From positions 1 through 5,655 of the forward strand of contig JAITVC010000272.1 in assembly GCA_031286005.1 (NCBI GenBank): a stretch of 5,655 nt of DNA, in the 5' to 3' direction. Origin of the DNA: Bacteroidales bacterium. Its GTDB lineage: Bacteria; Bacteroidota; Bacteroidia; Bacteroidales; P3. Positions 1 through 5,655 of the stretch are shown here, in pieces; the stretch's first letter is position 1, and the number at the start of each line of letters is the position of its first letter. The position numbers and the translations under genes were made by a program. The notes beneath the pieces are model-generated. The model was not told where the DNA came from. It saw only the letters and a program-made list of their open reading frames with translations, and made no database searches.

Positions 1-350
1 CCGCCGCCGCCGCCACCACCGGTTTGACCGGCTGGGAGAATAGCGCCATCACCGCCTCGACCAAGTTCTCCGGCTGTAGCTTGAACCAACATATTCGCAC
101 CGGGAGCTATTGTGCATACAAAACCCGCTGCTCCTCCGGCAATATCCGTACCACCTTTTGGTCCGGTTGTATTAGAATGCTCACCGGTTACTCCACCACC
201 TCGACCACCACCATAAGTTGTAGTTCCGGTTGAATAAGTACCACCGCCACCGCCACCGGCAACTAAAATGATACCATCACGGGCTGCTTGATCTGTTAAT
301 AAGCCGGCATTCCACGAAATGTGCGTAGCACCGCCACCGCCACCGCCACC
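1..350 (-). repeat. Three GGN trinucleotide tracts encoding poly-glycine runs
   Basis: Three in-frame glycine runs lie in the glycine-rich domain: 330-350 (7 Gly, residues 817-823), 240-257 (6 Gly, residues 848-853) and 1-20 (at least 7 Gly from residue 927, cut by the window edge). Most codons alternate GGT and GGC, giving near-perfect hexanucleotide repeats. The last tract ends in a pure GGC series. Gain or loss of a unit would change the glycine run without shifting frame. The first two runs fit the two glycine stretches of the ALK/LTK-type domain, one before an ATH(I) strand and one after ILVA. Confidence 0.85.
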
Positions 351-2798
351 ACGGCCTGCCGTTGTTCCTCCTGACGTAAGCGTTTGAGCTCCCAAACCGC
401 CTCCATTAAACCCTCCTGATATACGATTACGAACTGCTGCCGTACCACCATTCGTACTTGTTGCTCCCATTCCACCTACGACAATATGTAACGTTTTTGT
501 GCTTTCCAATTTGATATGACCTGAAGAAGCACCTCCAAATGATGCGTTGGCAACAACCGCTGTGCTATAAAATCCTCTTCCGCCACTGGCACCCCAGGTT
601 TCTAAACGATAAACACCTGCCGGCAAACTAACCGATTCGGCAGATCCTTTATAAGCATAAGTGGCTGGTGTGGCCTTGTGCAAACCACTTACCGCACTAT
701 TAACATACACACCTCTGCTATCGGTAATCCGGCACCAAAAATAAACACTGCTATTATATTGTGGAAGAATAGGATCATAGCTTGCACTATTACCATTCAC
801 CGCAATCGCTGTGCCACCTGTGTTTGCTGCAGTTGTATTATAATACCACTGATAGGTATAAGGAGCCATGCCGCCAACAGGTTCTACTTTCAAAGTAGGA
901 ATCATATCGCCGGTGATAGATGTGGTAAATGCTTCGGTTGAGGGTTGAACTCCCACGTTCATTACGGTATGTGCTCCACTCACATTAGATGTTAGCTCTG
1001 CTCCTTCTGAATCTGTGGTAACACAATAAAAATATTTCTCTGTATGAGCCGTTGCAAACGGCGGTATATAAGATACGGCTGTTGCACCTTCGATTGCAGT
1101 GCCTTCCATTTCCGGATCCGTGGTTTCATACCATTGATACGTATATGGAGGCAAACCGCCTAAACCGGTTACAGAAAGTGCAGGGAATGCTGTAGAAGCG
1201 CTACCTCCGGAAGAGCCATTCATGGTTTTCGCCACAACGGCCGTGCTCGGATGTTTAAAAATTTCAAACCCAACTTCTACTGTACGGCCGCCACGAACTC
1301 CCGTCCAAGGATCGCGAACGTTCCACGGATTGGATATCATCGTAGCAACTCGGGCGCCAACTCCAAAGGTTGCGGCTGCCCATGCAGGGATATTATTAAT
1401 CGTATTAAGACCTATACCTTTATAGCCGCTTCCGTTCAAGTTAGTCGCACCAATAGCTGCTGTTTGTTCGGGCCAAGTAGTCACATTCGAAAGTCCCGAT
1501 CCGAGAATATTTCCATCACCATGATAAATTCCATTAAACAACCGACCATTAGCGCTCATTGTAGTAACAGCATTACCGGCCGTAGTGGACAAACAAACAT
1601 AGCGTTCGGCAACGTTATCGGTCATATTCAAAATACCCCAATACGACGCACCGGCCTGCAAACGGGTGGTATTTTCTCTCGCAAAAGCGCCTACACGCAC
1701 CGGCCATTGTTGACGGCTCGCGGCTGTATGCGCCGTAATAGCGGCTGTACTCGGAATAGAAATCCGGGCTGCCGGGTCACCGGCTACCTCATTAGGTAGG
1801 TTAGCATCGTTGAAAGATACCAACACTGTTCCTACACTCGCATCACCCCATACAAATTCATTAGCCACAACAGGCAATTCGCCCCGAGCAGCTTTTTCAT
1901 ATTCCAACTCGGTCAAAGGACGCAAACAAGCCCAATCTAAATAAGCCGTAATATCAGTCCAAGCCAAACCAAACATAGGAATGTTTCCGCCATTGGTTTC
2001 ATGATCCCAGTTAGTTCCATTCACAGAAACACCATAAACTGCTGGCGTATTGCCAACGGCTGGCGTTTTAATCTTAATGTTCAAACGCGAAGTTTCCGTG
2101 CGATACGCTGTATTTACGCCCGAACTTGGAGCTACAGGGCTGATACGAAGTTGTTGTTGATAATCCAAACTATTAATAAAATCAACCCAAGCTGCTTGTG
2201 TTACCTCGTGTTTCATCATATAGAACGGTGCCGTACCATTTGGAAAAGTAACAGGTGCCGCATTAAATACGACAGTATTTGGTGTGGCAAAAGAACCTAC
2301 CGGCACATACACCATTTCAATAGCATAAACACGTACCGAAAGGATAGTACTGACATCAATACCCGTTTCGGCAATATTCCATTTGAGCTCAACATCATTA
2401 AAAGTTGTAGTTCCTACCGAACGGTTACTGCGGTAAAGAAAAAGACCCGTTGTTACATCATGTGAATTAGGCACTTGCGATTCGCCATATTGTTGTTTAT
2501 ACGGTGTGCTTCCGGCACCTTTTACCACATCATCAACTTGGTGCAAATTACTATGCTTAAAGCCATGATGACCCAAAGCACGATATTTCATAAAAACCCA
2601 AACCGCATCATGGTTTGGTGGAGAGGCTAAATTCCAAGAGTTGTCCCAGCTCAAGCTAAACCTCACAGTGATGGTATCGTGAGCTATATCACGAGACACA
2701 ATTTCCGGACCTTTTGTTATCTGAACGTTGGTTGCCCAAAGCGATACAGAGCACAAAAGCAGAAATGCTGTAATGATTATGTGTTTTAGTGTTTTCAT
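1..2798 (-). CDS. Secreted modular protein: FGE-sulfatase-like domain, two Ig-like repeats and ALK/LTK-type glycine-rich domain (3' end missing)
   Basis: Continuous minus-strand frame of 932 complete codons from ATG at 2798 to the window edge with no stop, so the C-terminus is missing. The start is fixed by a signal peptide (MKTLKHIIITAFLLLCSVSLWA, likely cut after A22) and an A-rich leader. Modules in order: beta-rich N-terminal module ~23-160 (DAVWVFMKYR, LFLYR); FGE-sulfatase-like domain ~160-506 (EMVYVPVGSF, MMKHEVTQAAW, LDWACLRPLTELEYEKAARG, EFVWGD, YWGILNMTDNVAE, HGDG, GVRGGRTV); Ig-like repeats ~512-612 and ~613-709; glycine-rich domain from ~713. FGE family enzymes oxidise a cysteine to formylglycine using two C-terminal cysteines. 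None is present in that segment (the nearest are C402 and C592), so I infer a binding or structural role. It is a paralogue of the gene just upstream (2900-4582) and probably shares its transcript. A type IX sorting domain could lie beyond the edge. The molecular function is unknown. Confidence 0.9.
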   Translation of the reverse strand, partial: MKTLKHIIITAFLLLCSVSLWATNVQITKGPEIVSRDIAHDTITVRFSLSWDNSWNLASPPNHDAVWVFMKYRALGHHGFKHSNLHQVDDVVKGAGSTPYKQQYGESQVPNSHDVTTGLFLYRSNRSVGTTTFNDVELKWNIAETGIDVSTILSVRVYAIEMVYVPVGSFATPNTVVFNAAPVTFPNGTAPFYMMKHEVTQAAWVDFINSLDYQQQLRISPVAPSSGVNTAYRTETSRLNIKIKTPAVGNTPAVYGVSVNGTNWDHETNGGNIPMFGLAWTDITAYLDWACLRPLTELEYEKAARGELPVVANEFVWGDASVGTVLVSFNDANLPNEVAGDPAARISIPSTAAITAHTAASRQQWPVRVGAFARENTTRLQAGASYWGILNMTDNVAERYVCLSTTAGNAVTTMSANGRLFNGIYHGDGNILGSGLSNVTTWPEQTAAIGATNLNGSGYKGIGLNTINNIPAWAAATFGVGARVATMISNPWNVRDPWTGVRGGRTVEVGFEIFKHPSTAVVAKTMNGSSGGSASTAFPALSVTGLGGLPPYTYQWYETTDPEMEGTAIEGATAVSYIPPFATAHTEKYFYCVTTDSEGAELTSNVSGAHTVMNVGVQPSTEAFTTSITGDMIPTLKVEPVGGMAPYTYQWYYNTTAANTGGTAIAVNGNSASYDPILPQYNSSVYFWCRITDSRGVYVNSAVSGLHKATPATYAYKGSAESVSLPAGVYRLETWGASGGRGFYSTAVVANASFGGASSGHIKLESTKTLHIVVGGMGATSTNGGTAAVRNRISGGFNGGGLGAQTLTSGGTTAGRGGGGGGGATHISWNAGLLTDQAARDGIILVAGGGGGGTYSTGTTTYGGGRGGGVTGEHSNTTGPKGGTDIAGGAAGFVCTIAPGANMLVQATAGELGRGGDGAILPAGQTGGGGGG
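672..1265 (-). repeat. Tandem pair of Ig-like modules within the long secreted protein
   Basis: Residues ~512-612 and ~613-709 form two diverged copies with a period of about 96-97 residues. Shared landmarks are G-(L/M)-(P/A)-PYTYQWY at 550-557 and 646-652, a GTAI segment at 566-569 and 662-665, Y(F/Y)xC followed by xTDSxG with cysteines at 592 and 689, and a closing SGxH at 607-610 and 704-707. The tryptophan in YQWY and the cysteine in YFYC/YFWC sit where the C and F strands of Ig-like folds carry these residues. The usual B-strand cysteine is absent, so no internal disulfide is expected. Such modules commonly act as spacers or binding units in Bacteroidota surface proteins. That role is inferred here. 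Confidence 0.7.
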
Positions 2799-2841
2799 AA
2801 TTTTTGTTTTTTTTAATTATTGTAAAAAAGGTTAAGGAATT

Positions 2842-2883
2842 AAAGGGCTAAAGGGTTAAGGGTTATTAACCCTTTTGCCCTTT
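2842..2883 (-). terminator. Strong intercistronic hairpin (partial terminator or RNA-processing element)
   Basis: The plus strand reads an 18-nt arm at 2842-2859, a 6-nt loop (gggtta) at 2860-2865, and an 18-nt arm at 2866-2883. The arms pair with a single mismatch. An outer extension can pair aaaaaaggt (2824-2832) with accttttt (2885-2892). It lies 17 nt past the stop codon of the upstream gene and 43 nt before the start of the downstream one. On the minus strand no U-run follows directly; the next one is TTTTTT about 12 nt after the stem. Complete termination is therefore doubtful, and attenuation or 3'-end protection is equally possible. The arms are built from short aaaggg(c/t)ta-like units, so this may also be a dispersed palindromic repeat. 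Confidence 0.5.
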
Positions 2884-2899
2884 CACCTTTTTACCTTTT

Positions 2900-4582
2900 T
2901 TAGTTTCCGCCCACAGTTCTGCCTCCACGGCCGCCCGTCCAATAAAAATGTCCCCAGTTATTTTGAGACCAACGTCTGTCAGACATAGTTACATTAGAAA
3001 GAACAACGCCCGGATCTGCATTAAGAGCGATATTGCCTCCACGGTGTCCCATACCATTATCTTCCGGCCATTGTTGAACATCTATTTCTCCGTTCAAATC
3101 CAAACGGCCATCACCGTGAAGTCCCGAATATGCACGTCCTTCGAGTGTACTCATGTTCACCACAGCTTCTGCCAAGTTAGAACCCATTTCCATAACACCC
3201 CAGTAAGTGGCGCCGGCTTTGATTCTATCGCTCGTTGGTGTAGCAAATGCACCGTTGCGTGTTGTAAAATTCAACCCTTTATTGTTATTGTTATTAACGT
3301 TAACGGGAGCATTCACAACTTCCGACGGCTGCCCCCAATTGGTAACAAACCCGGCCGTAGCCGCAGTAATACCGGTTGCAGTTCCTGTTGTTGGAACAGA
3401 GTAGGTATTTCCCCAAACATATTCGCCCGGCACAGCTGCCATTGGCCCTCTACTAATTTTTTCGTATTCCAATTCTGTAATAGGTCTCAAACCCGACCAA
3501 TCCAAATAAGCCAAAAGATCTTGTTTGCCCATAGCACAGGCCACGCCATGTCCATCGCCGAGTTCATCATAAACATTGTTAACATTAGCATCCATAGCAA
3601 ATTCAATCACACCCGGAGTTTTAATTTTAATAAAGTTACGATCGGCCACAGCGGTTACGCCATCAGTTGCCAAGCGAGCACGGAATGCAAGCGTATTCAC
3701 ACCGGAATTGTTTGGTACACGGATACGATTAGTTTGTTGAGCCACAGTCAGCGTGTTCAAGAAATCGGTATAAGCGCTTTGTGTGATTTCATATTTCATC
3801 ACATACATCGCTTTAAAGCCTTTTGGAAAAGGAGCTGGAATAGCGCCGTCACCGTCAAGGCCAAGGCCGGAGCCGGTTGGGTCAATGCTATTGCTCGTTG
3901 CCGAAAGGCGTCCGGCAACACCACTGATTTCGCCTTCAGTTGCTGGTCTGAGACCAATACCGATAGCGCCTTCGCTTTCCACACGGAATGGAACAATGAT
4001 GTTGTTTAATTCATCGGCTTTGCAGAATTTGCCCATAGCGGCATCCCCTTGTCCATCGCCCAAATAGAAAGCACCTTCCGGAACAAAGACCATTTCAACC
4101 GCAAACACTCTAACGATAACATCATCTTCCGCTACCAAGTTAGCGCGAGAGCTGTAGGTGTTCGGTGCAGAATAGTTCCATCGAAGGGTAATACCCGTCC
4201 AATTGATGTCGCCTTGTCCATTGGCTTCGCGATAGAGAAAAACCCCTACGTTTTTGCCGTTAGATTGGCCATACTGATAAGCCATTTTTGTGCCGTTGTC
4301 ATTCATGGCTGTTGCCGGATTATAATCTCCGTCAAGATACATGTGATCCCATTCGTCCATACCTACACGGTATTTCACAAATACCCATGCGGCATCATAG
4401 TTTCTCAATTGCGACGAACGCCAAGAGAATTCCCATGTTAGGTCAAACGTTACAAGTTTAAGTCCGGCTCCTGCGGCCGCAATAGTCGGCTCTTTCGGAA
4501 TTTGGATGTTACTTGCCTGTGCAGAACTTGCTATCAAAAAAGCAAAAACTGCTGTCAGAATTAAGTTGATTGATTTTTTCAT
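2900..4582 (-). CDS. Exported FGE-sulfatase-like (SUMF1/EgtB/PvdO-type) protein, probably non-catalytic
   Basis: A 560-residue protein. The start at 4582 is chosen because a clean signal peptide follows (MKKSINLILTAVFAFLIASSAQA, cut after A23 at an AxA site). The frame stays open upstream to 4720, but those 46 residues look like translated leader. Residues ~24-160 form the same beta-rich module as in the neighbouring paralogue (SNIQI, LTWEFSW, YDAAWVFVKYR, GVFLYR, LRWNY). Residues ~161-557 match the FGE-sulfatase fold: EMVFVPEGAFYLGDG, YVMKYEITQSAYTDFLN, YLDWSGLRPITELEYEKISRG, EYVWGN, YWGVMEMGSNLAE, HGDG, GHRGGN and GGRGGRTV. An insert at ~171-252 is absent from the paralogue. Its only cysteines are C187 and C349, both far from the C-terminal site where formylglycine-generating enzymes carry their reactive pair. 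Enzyme activity is therefore unlikely. It ends directly after GGRGGRTVGGN with no visible C-terminal sorting domain. Likely first gene of an operon with the gene at 1-2798. Confidence 0.9.
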   Translation of the reverse strand: MKKSINLILTAVFAFLIASSAQASNIQIPKEPTIAAAGAGLKLVTFDLTWEFSWRSSQLRNYDAAWVFVKYRVGMDEWDHMYLDGDYNPATAMNDNGTKMAYQYGQSNGKNVGVFLYREANGQGDINWTGITLRWNYSAPNTYSSRANLVAEDDVIVRVFAVEMVFVPEGAFYLGDGQGDAAMGKFCKADELNNIIVPFRVESEGAIGIGLRPATEGEISGVAGRLSATSNSIDPTGSGLGLDGDGAIPAPFPKGFKAMYVMKYEITQSAYTDFLNTLTVAQQTNRIRVPNNSGVNTLAFRARLATDGVTAVADRNFIKIKTPGVIEFAMDANVNNVYDELGDGHGVACAMGKQDLLAYLDWSGLRPITELEYEKISRGPMAAVPGEYVWGNTYSVPTTGTATGITAATAGFVTNWGQPSEVVNAPVNVNNNNNKGLNFTTRNGAFATPTSDRIKAGATYWGVMEMGSNLAEAVVNMSTLEGRAYSGLHGDGRLDLNGEIDVQQWPEDNGMGHRGGNIALNADPGVVLSNVTMSDRRWSQNNWGHFYWTGGRGGRTVGGN

Positions 4583-4826
4583 GATTTTAAAATTTTGGAT
4601 TATTATTTTTTCTTTGAATTTTTTAGTATTATGATTGAGTTTTCGAATGTTGCAGGTCAATTGTGCCAAATACAAAACAATTTTCGTCGCATCAACAATG
4701 CCACAAAAGCCTGACGCCATAAAGGCGGGTAAAGTAAGTAAATAAGTGGAAATCTCATAGTAGTTTTTTCAATAGTCAGGAGTTTTTATGAACATCTTGT
4801 TTCGTGCGTATATATTAATTACGGGA
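4583..4826 (-). other. Long 5' leader of the minus-strand operon
   Basis: About 240 nt lie between the distal promoter and the ATG at 4582, with no credible gene. The part next to the ATG is A/T-rich with no Shine-Dalgarno, as is normal in Bacteroidota. The middle can form a small structure: cgcc (4715-4718) pairs with ggcg (4724-4727) around a 5-nt loop, and cctgac (4710-4715) could alternatively pair with gtcagg (4775-4780). These are short and may be chance. A weaker promoter-like box, TGTATTTG on the minus strand at 4667-4674, differs from TAnnTTTG by one base and could give a shorter leader of roughly 80 nt. Confidence 0.35.
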
Positions 4827-4858
4827 CAAATTTACGATTTTTTTTTTAGAAAAACAAA
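4827..4858 (-). promoter_or_regulatory. Bacteroidota-type promoter for the minus-strand operon
   Basis: On the minus strand, TTTG (4855-4858) is followed after 20 nt by TAAATTTG (4827-4834). This is an exact match to the primary sigma-factor consensus of Bacteroidota (TTTG about -33, TAnnTTTG about -7). Transcription would start near 4820. The spacer contains a run of ten A residues. It lies on the correct strand upstream of the exported FGE-like protein gene. I know of no regulator site here. Confidence 0.5.
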
Positions 4859-5025
4859 TCTCAAAAATGTCTTGTTATGGTCATTAACGTTATTTCTTAA
4901 TAAAAATCCAAAATTAACAATCATATTTTATTCAATATATATAATTTAAATGCTTTATTTAAACAACATATAAATTAAAAGTTTTCAACAAAACAGATGA
5001 CTTATCAACATTTTTTTGCCAATAA
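4859..5025. other. AT-rich intergenic spacer between divergent promoters, no gene
   Basis: This stretch is almost entirely A and T and separates the two divergent transcription units. It holds no open frame of note, no tRNA-like fold and no repeat array. Small items visible are a 7-bp inverted repeat (tttaaat at 4945-4951 and atttaaa at 4957-4963) and a single near-match to a DnaA box at 5002-5010. Either is plausible by chance at this composition. A bendable or protein-binding upstream region is possible but cannot be shown from sequence alone. Confidence 0.6.
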
Positions 5026-5057
5026 TTGTTAATTTTTAATTATTTTTCCTATCTTTG
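5026..5057 (+). promoter_or_regulatory. Bacteroidota-type promoter for the lipoprotein gene
   Basis: TATCTTTG at 5050-5057 matches TAnnTTTG exactly, and TTG at 5026-5028 (ATTG against TTTG) lies 21 nt upstream. The expected transcription start is about 5063-5066, leaving a leader of under 20 nt before ATG at 5082. The box also decides the start: the in-frame TTG at 5055-5057 lies inside the -7 element and cannot be on the mRNA, so the ATG at 5082 is the real start. Confidence 0.7.
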
Positions 5058-5081
5058 CAAAAAAACAATTTCGCTTTTATC

Positions 5082-5603
5082 ATGAAAAAAACAGCACTTC
5101 TTTCTCGATGGATTTTTATCATTGCAATCTTGCCCCTACTCTTAATTTCCTGCGGACAGAGGCAGGCTGTTAAGCAAGTTGCAGATGCTTTTCTGCAAGC
5201 CTATTATGTAGATCACAAATTTGATGTTGCACGAGCATTTTGCACCCAAGCCTCTTACGAAAATATTGATTTTCGGGCCACTTTATTTACATTAAACCCT
5301 AATGCCGATGCCGAAAGCGTAAATGCCTTTGAGATTTTAGATTTTGAAATCCTGAAAACCAAAGCCGAATGCACCTATCAAGTGTTAAGCAAAGATGGAC
5401 AAACTATAAAAGGCAACCAAAAACGCCGTTTAAATCTAAGTAAAGTAAACAACAAATGGTTGGTGGATATGCCCGAAACCACAACCTCCAATCAAGATGG
5501 AATGTTGTCCTTATCTTTTTCGATATTAGAATCTGGCGGCTTTGCTTCCGCCGAAAGTGCCCCCACTCGCCTCGGCGACATCCCTCAAAGTTCGGACAAT
5601 TAA
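5082..5603 (+). CDS. Small lipoprotein with possible NTF2-like (DUF4878-like) domain
   Basis: A 173-residue protein. The N-terminus is a type II signal peptide: MKK, a hydrophobic stretch (WIFIIAILPLLLI) and the lipobox LISC with lipidated C24. The residues after the cysteine are GQRQ. The acidic signal that sends Bacteroidota lipoproteins to the cell surface is not obvious, so a periplasm-facing anchor is more likely. Residues ~28-132 have the pattern of small NTF2-like lipoproteins: an opening amphipathic helix (VKQVADAFLQAYYVDHKFD), then a strand-rich part ending in RRLNLSKVNNKWLVDMPE, a typical last strand of DUF4878/SnoaL-type folds. The fold call rests on pattern only. The tail from ~133 is Ser/Gly-rich and probably disordered. 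No ligand or function can be assigned. It has its own promoter and is transcribed away from the FGE-like genes, so no functional link is implied. Confidence 0.85.
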   Translation: MKKTALLSRWIFIIAILPLLLISCGQRQAVKQVADAFLQAYYVDHKFDVARAFCTQASYENIDFRATLFTLNPNADAESVNAFEILDFEILKTKAECTYQVLSKDGQTIKGNQKRRLNLSKVNNKWLVDMPETTTSNQDGMLSLSFSILESGGFASAESAPTRLGDIPQSSDN

Positions 5604-5606
5604 TTC

Positions 5607-5654
5607 CTAATTTTTCATTCTCCGAATCCGCTCCACCGTATCCTCTTTCCCAAT
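5607..5654 (-). CDS. Possible 3' end of a convergent gene
   Basis: On the minus strand one frame reads IGKEDTVERIRRMKN and then a TAG stop at 5609-5607. The charged, helix-like composition is typical of a protein C-terminus. The stop would lie 3 nt past the TAA of the plus-strand lipoprotein gene, a common tail-to-tail arrangement. Only 15 codons are visible, and another minus-strand frame is also open here, so this is tentative and the family cannot be named. Confidence 0.35.
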   Translation of the reverse strand: MGKEDTVERIRRMKN

Positions 5655-5655
5655 A

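Noticed and set aside
2900..2960. Type IX secretion C-terminal sorting domain in the 560-aa protein
   Set aside because: The protein ends right after GGRGGRTV, the closing motif of the FGE-like fold, leaving no room for the usual 70-90 residue sorting domain.
2948..4009. Long plus-strand open frame antisense to the FGE-like gene, with other shorter ones at 1251-1799 and 2001-2465
   Set aside because: Their translations are rich in Cys, Arg, Ser and His with no domain pattern, while the opposite strand encodes clear signal peptides and conserved domains. They are shadows of the minus-strand genes.
4583..4720. In-frame N-terminal extension of the 560-aa protein to an ATG at 4720
   Set aside because: It would bury the signal peptide beginning MKKSINLILT behind 46 residues of Lys/Asn/Ile-rich sequence. 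The paralogue starts directly with its signal peptide.
4945..4963. 7-bp inverted repeat tttaaat / atttaaa as an operator
   Set aside because: All arm bases are A or T within very AT-rich sequence, where such palindromes are frequent, and it overlaps neither promoter.
5002..5010. TTATCAACA, one mismatch from a DnaA box, in AT-rich DNA that might suggest an origin
   Set aside because: Only one such site is seen (a second at 4982-4990 has two mismatches), there is no box cluster, and no replication gene is nearby. It is likely chance.
5055..5081. TTG start nine codons upstream of the lipoprotein ATG
   Set aside because: The TTG is part of the -7 promoter element TATCTTTG and is upstream of the expected transcript start. 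The ATG gives a standard lipoprotein signal peptide.

Overview
The window looks like a piece of a Bacteroidota (Bacteroidetes) chromosome. Three things support this. Two promoters fit the phylum's TTTG / TAnnTTTG consensus. The starts follow A-rich leaders with no Shine-Dalgarno sequence. The secreted proteins are modular, with FGE-sulfatase-like, Ig-like and glycine-rich domains. No species can be named from the sequence.

Layout. From position 1 to 4582 there are two consecutive minus-strand genes for paralogous exported proteins. The upstream one (4582 to 2900, 560 aa, complete) has a signal peptide, a conserved N-terminal beta-rich module and a divergent FGE-sulfatase-like domain. The downstream one (2798 to the window edge, at least 933 residues, 3' end missing) has the same two modules, then two Ig-like repeats and a glycine-rich domain that resembles the extracellular glycine-rich region of the ALK/LTK receptors. 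About 100 bases separate the two genes, and they hold a strong 18-bp-stem hairpin. I found no separate promoter for the downstream gene, so the pair is probably one operon, with the hairpin setting the ratio of the two transcripts.

Positions 4583 to 5081 hold no gene. They contain a leader of roughly 240 nt for the minus-strand operon, its distal promoter, an extremely AT-rich spacer, and the divergent plus-strand promoter. That promoter drives a short lipoprotein gene (5082 to 5603, 173 aa) with a possible NTF2-like domain. The last 50 bases probably carry the 3' end of a convergent minus-strand gene.

Interpretation. Neither FGE-like domain has the C-terminal cysteine pair that formylglycine-generating enzymes use for catalysis. 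Both are therefore better read as non-catalytic binding or structural modules of cell-surface or secreted proteins, with the longer paralogue adding Ig and poly-glycine modules. The bacterial ALK-type glycine-rich domain fused to an FGE-like module is the most notable content. I see no mobile element, CRISPR array, tRNA or rRNA.
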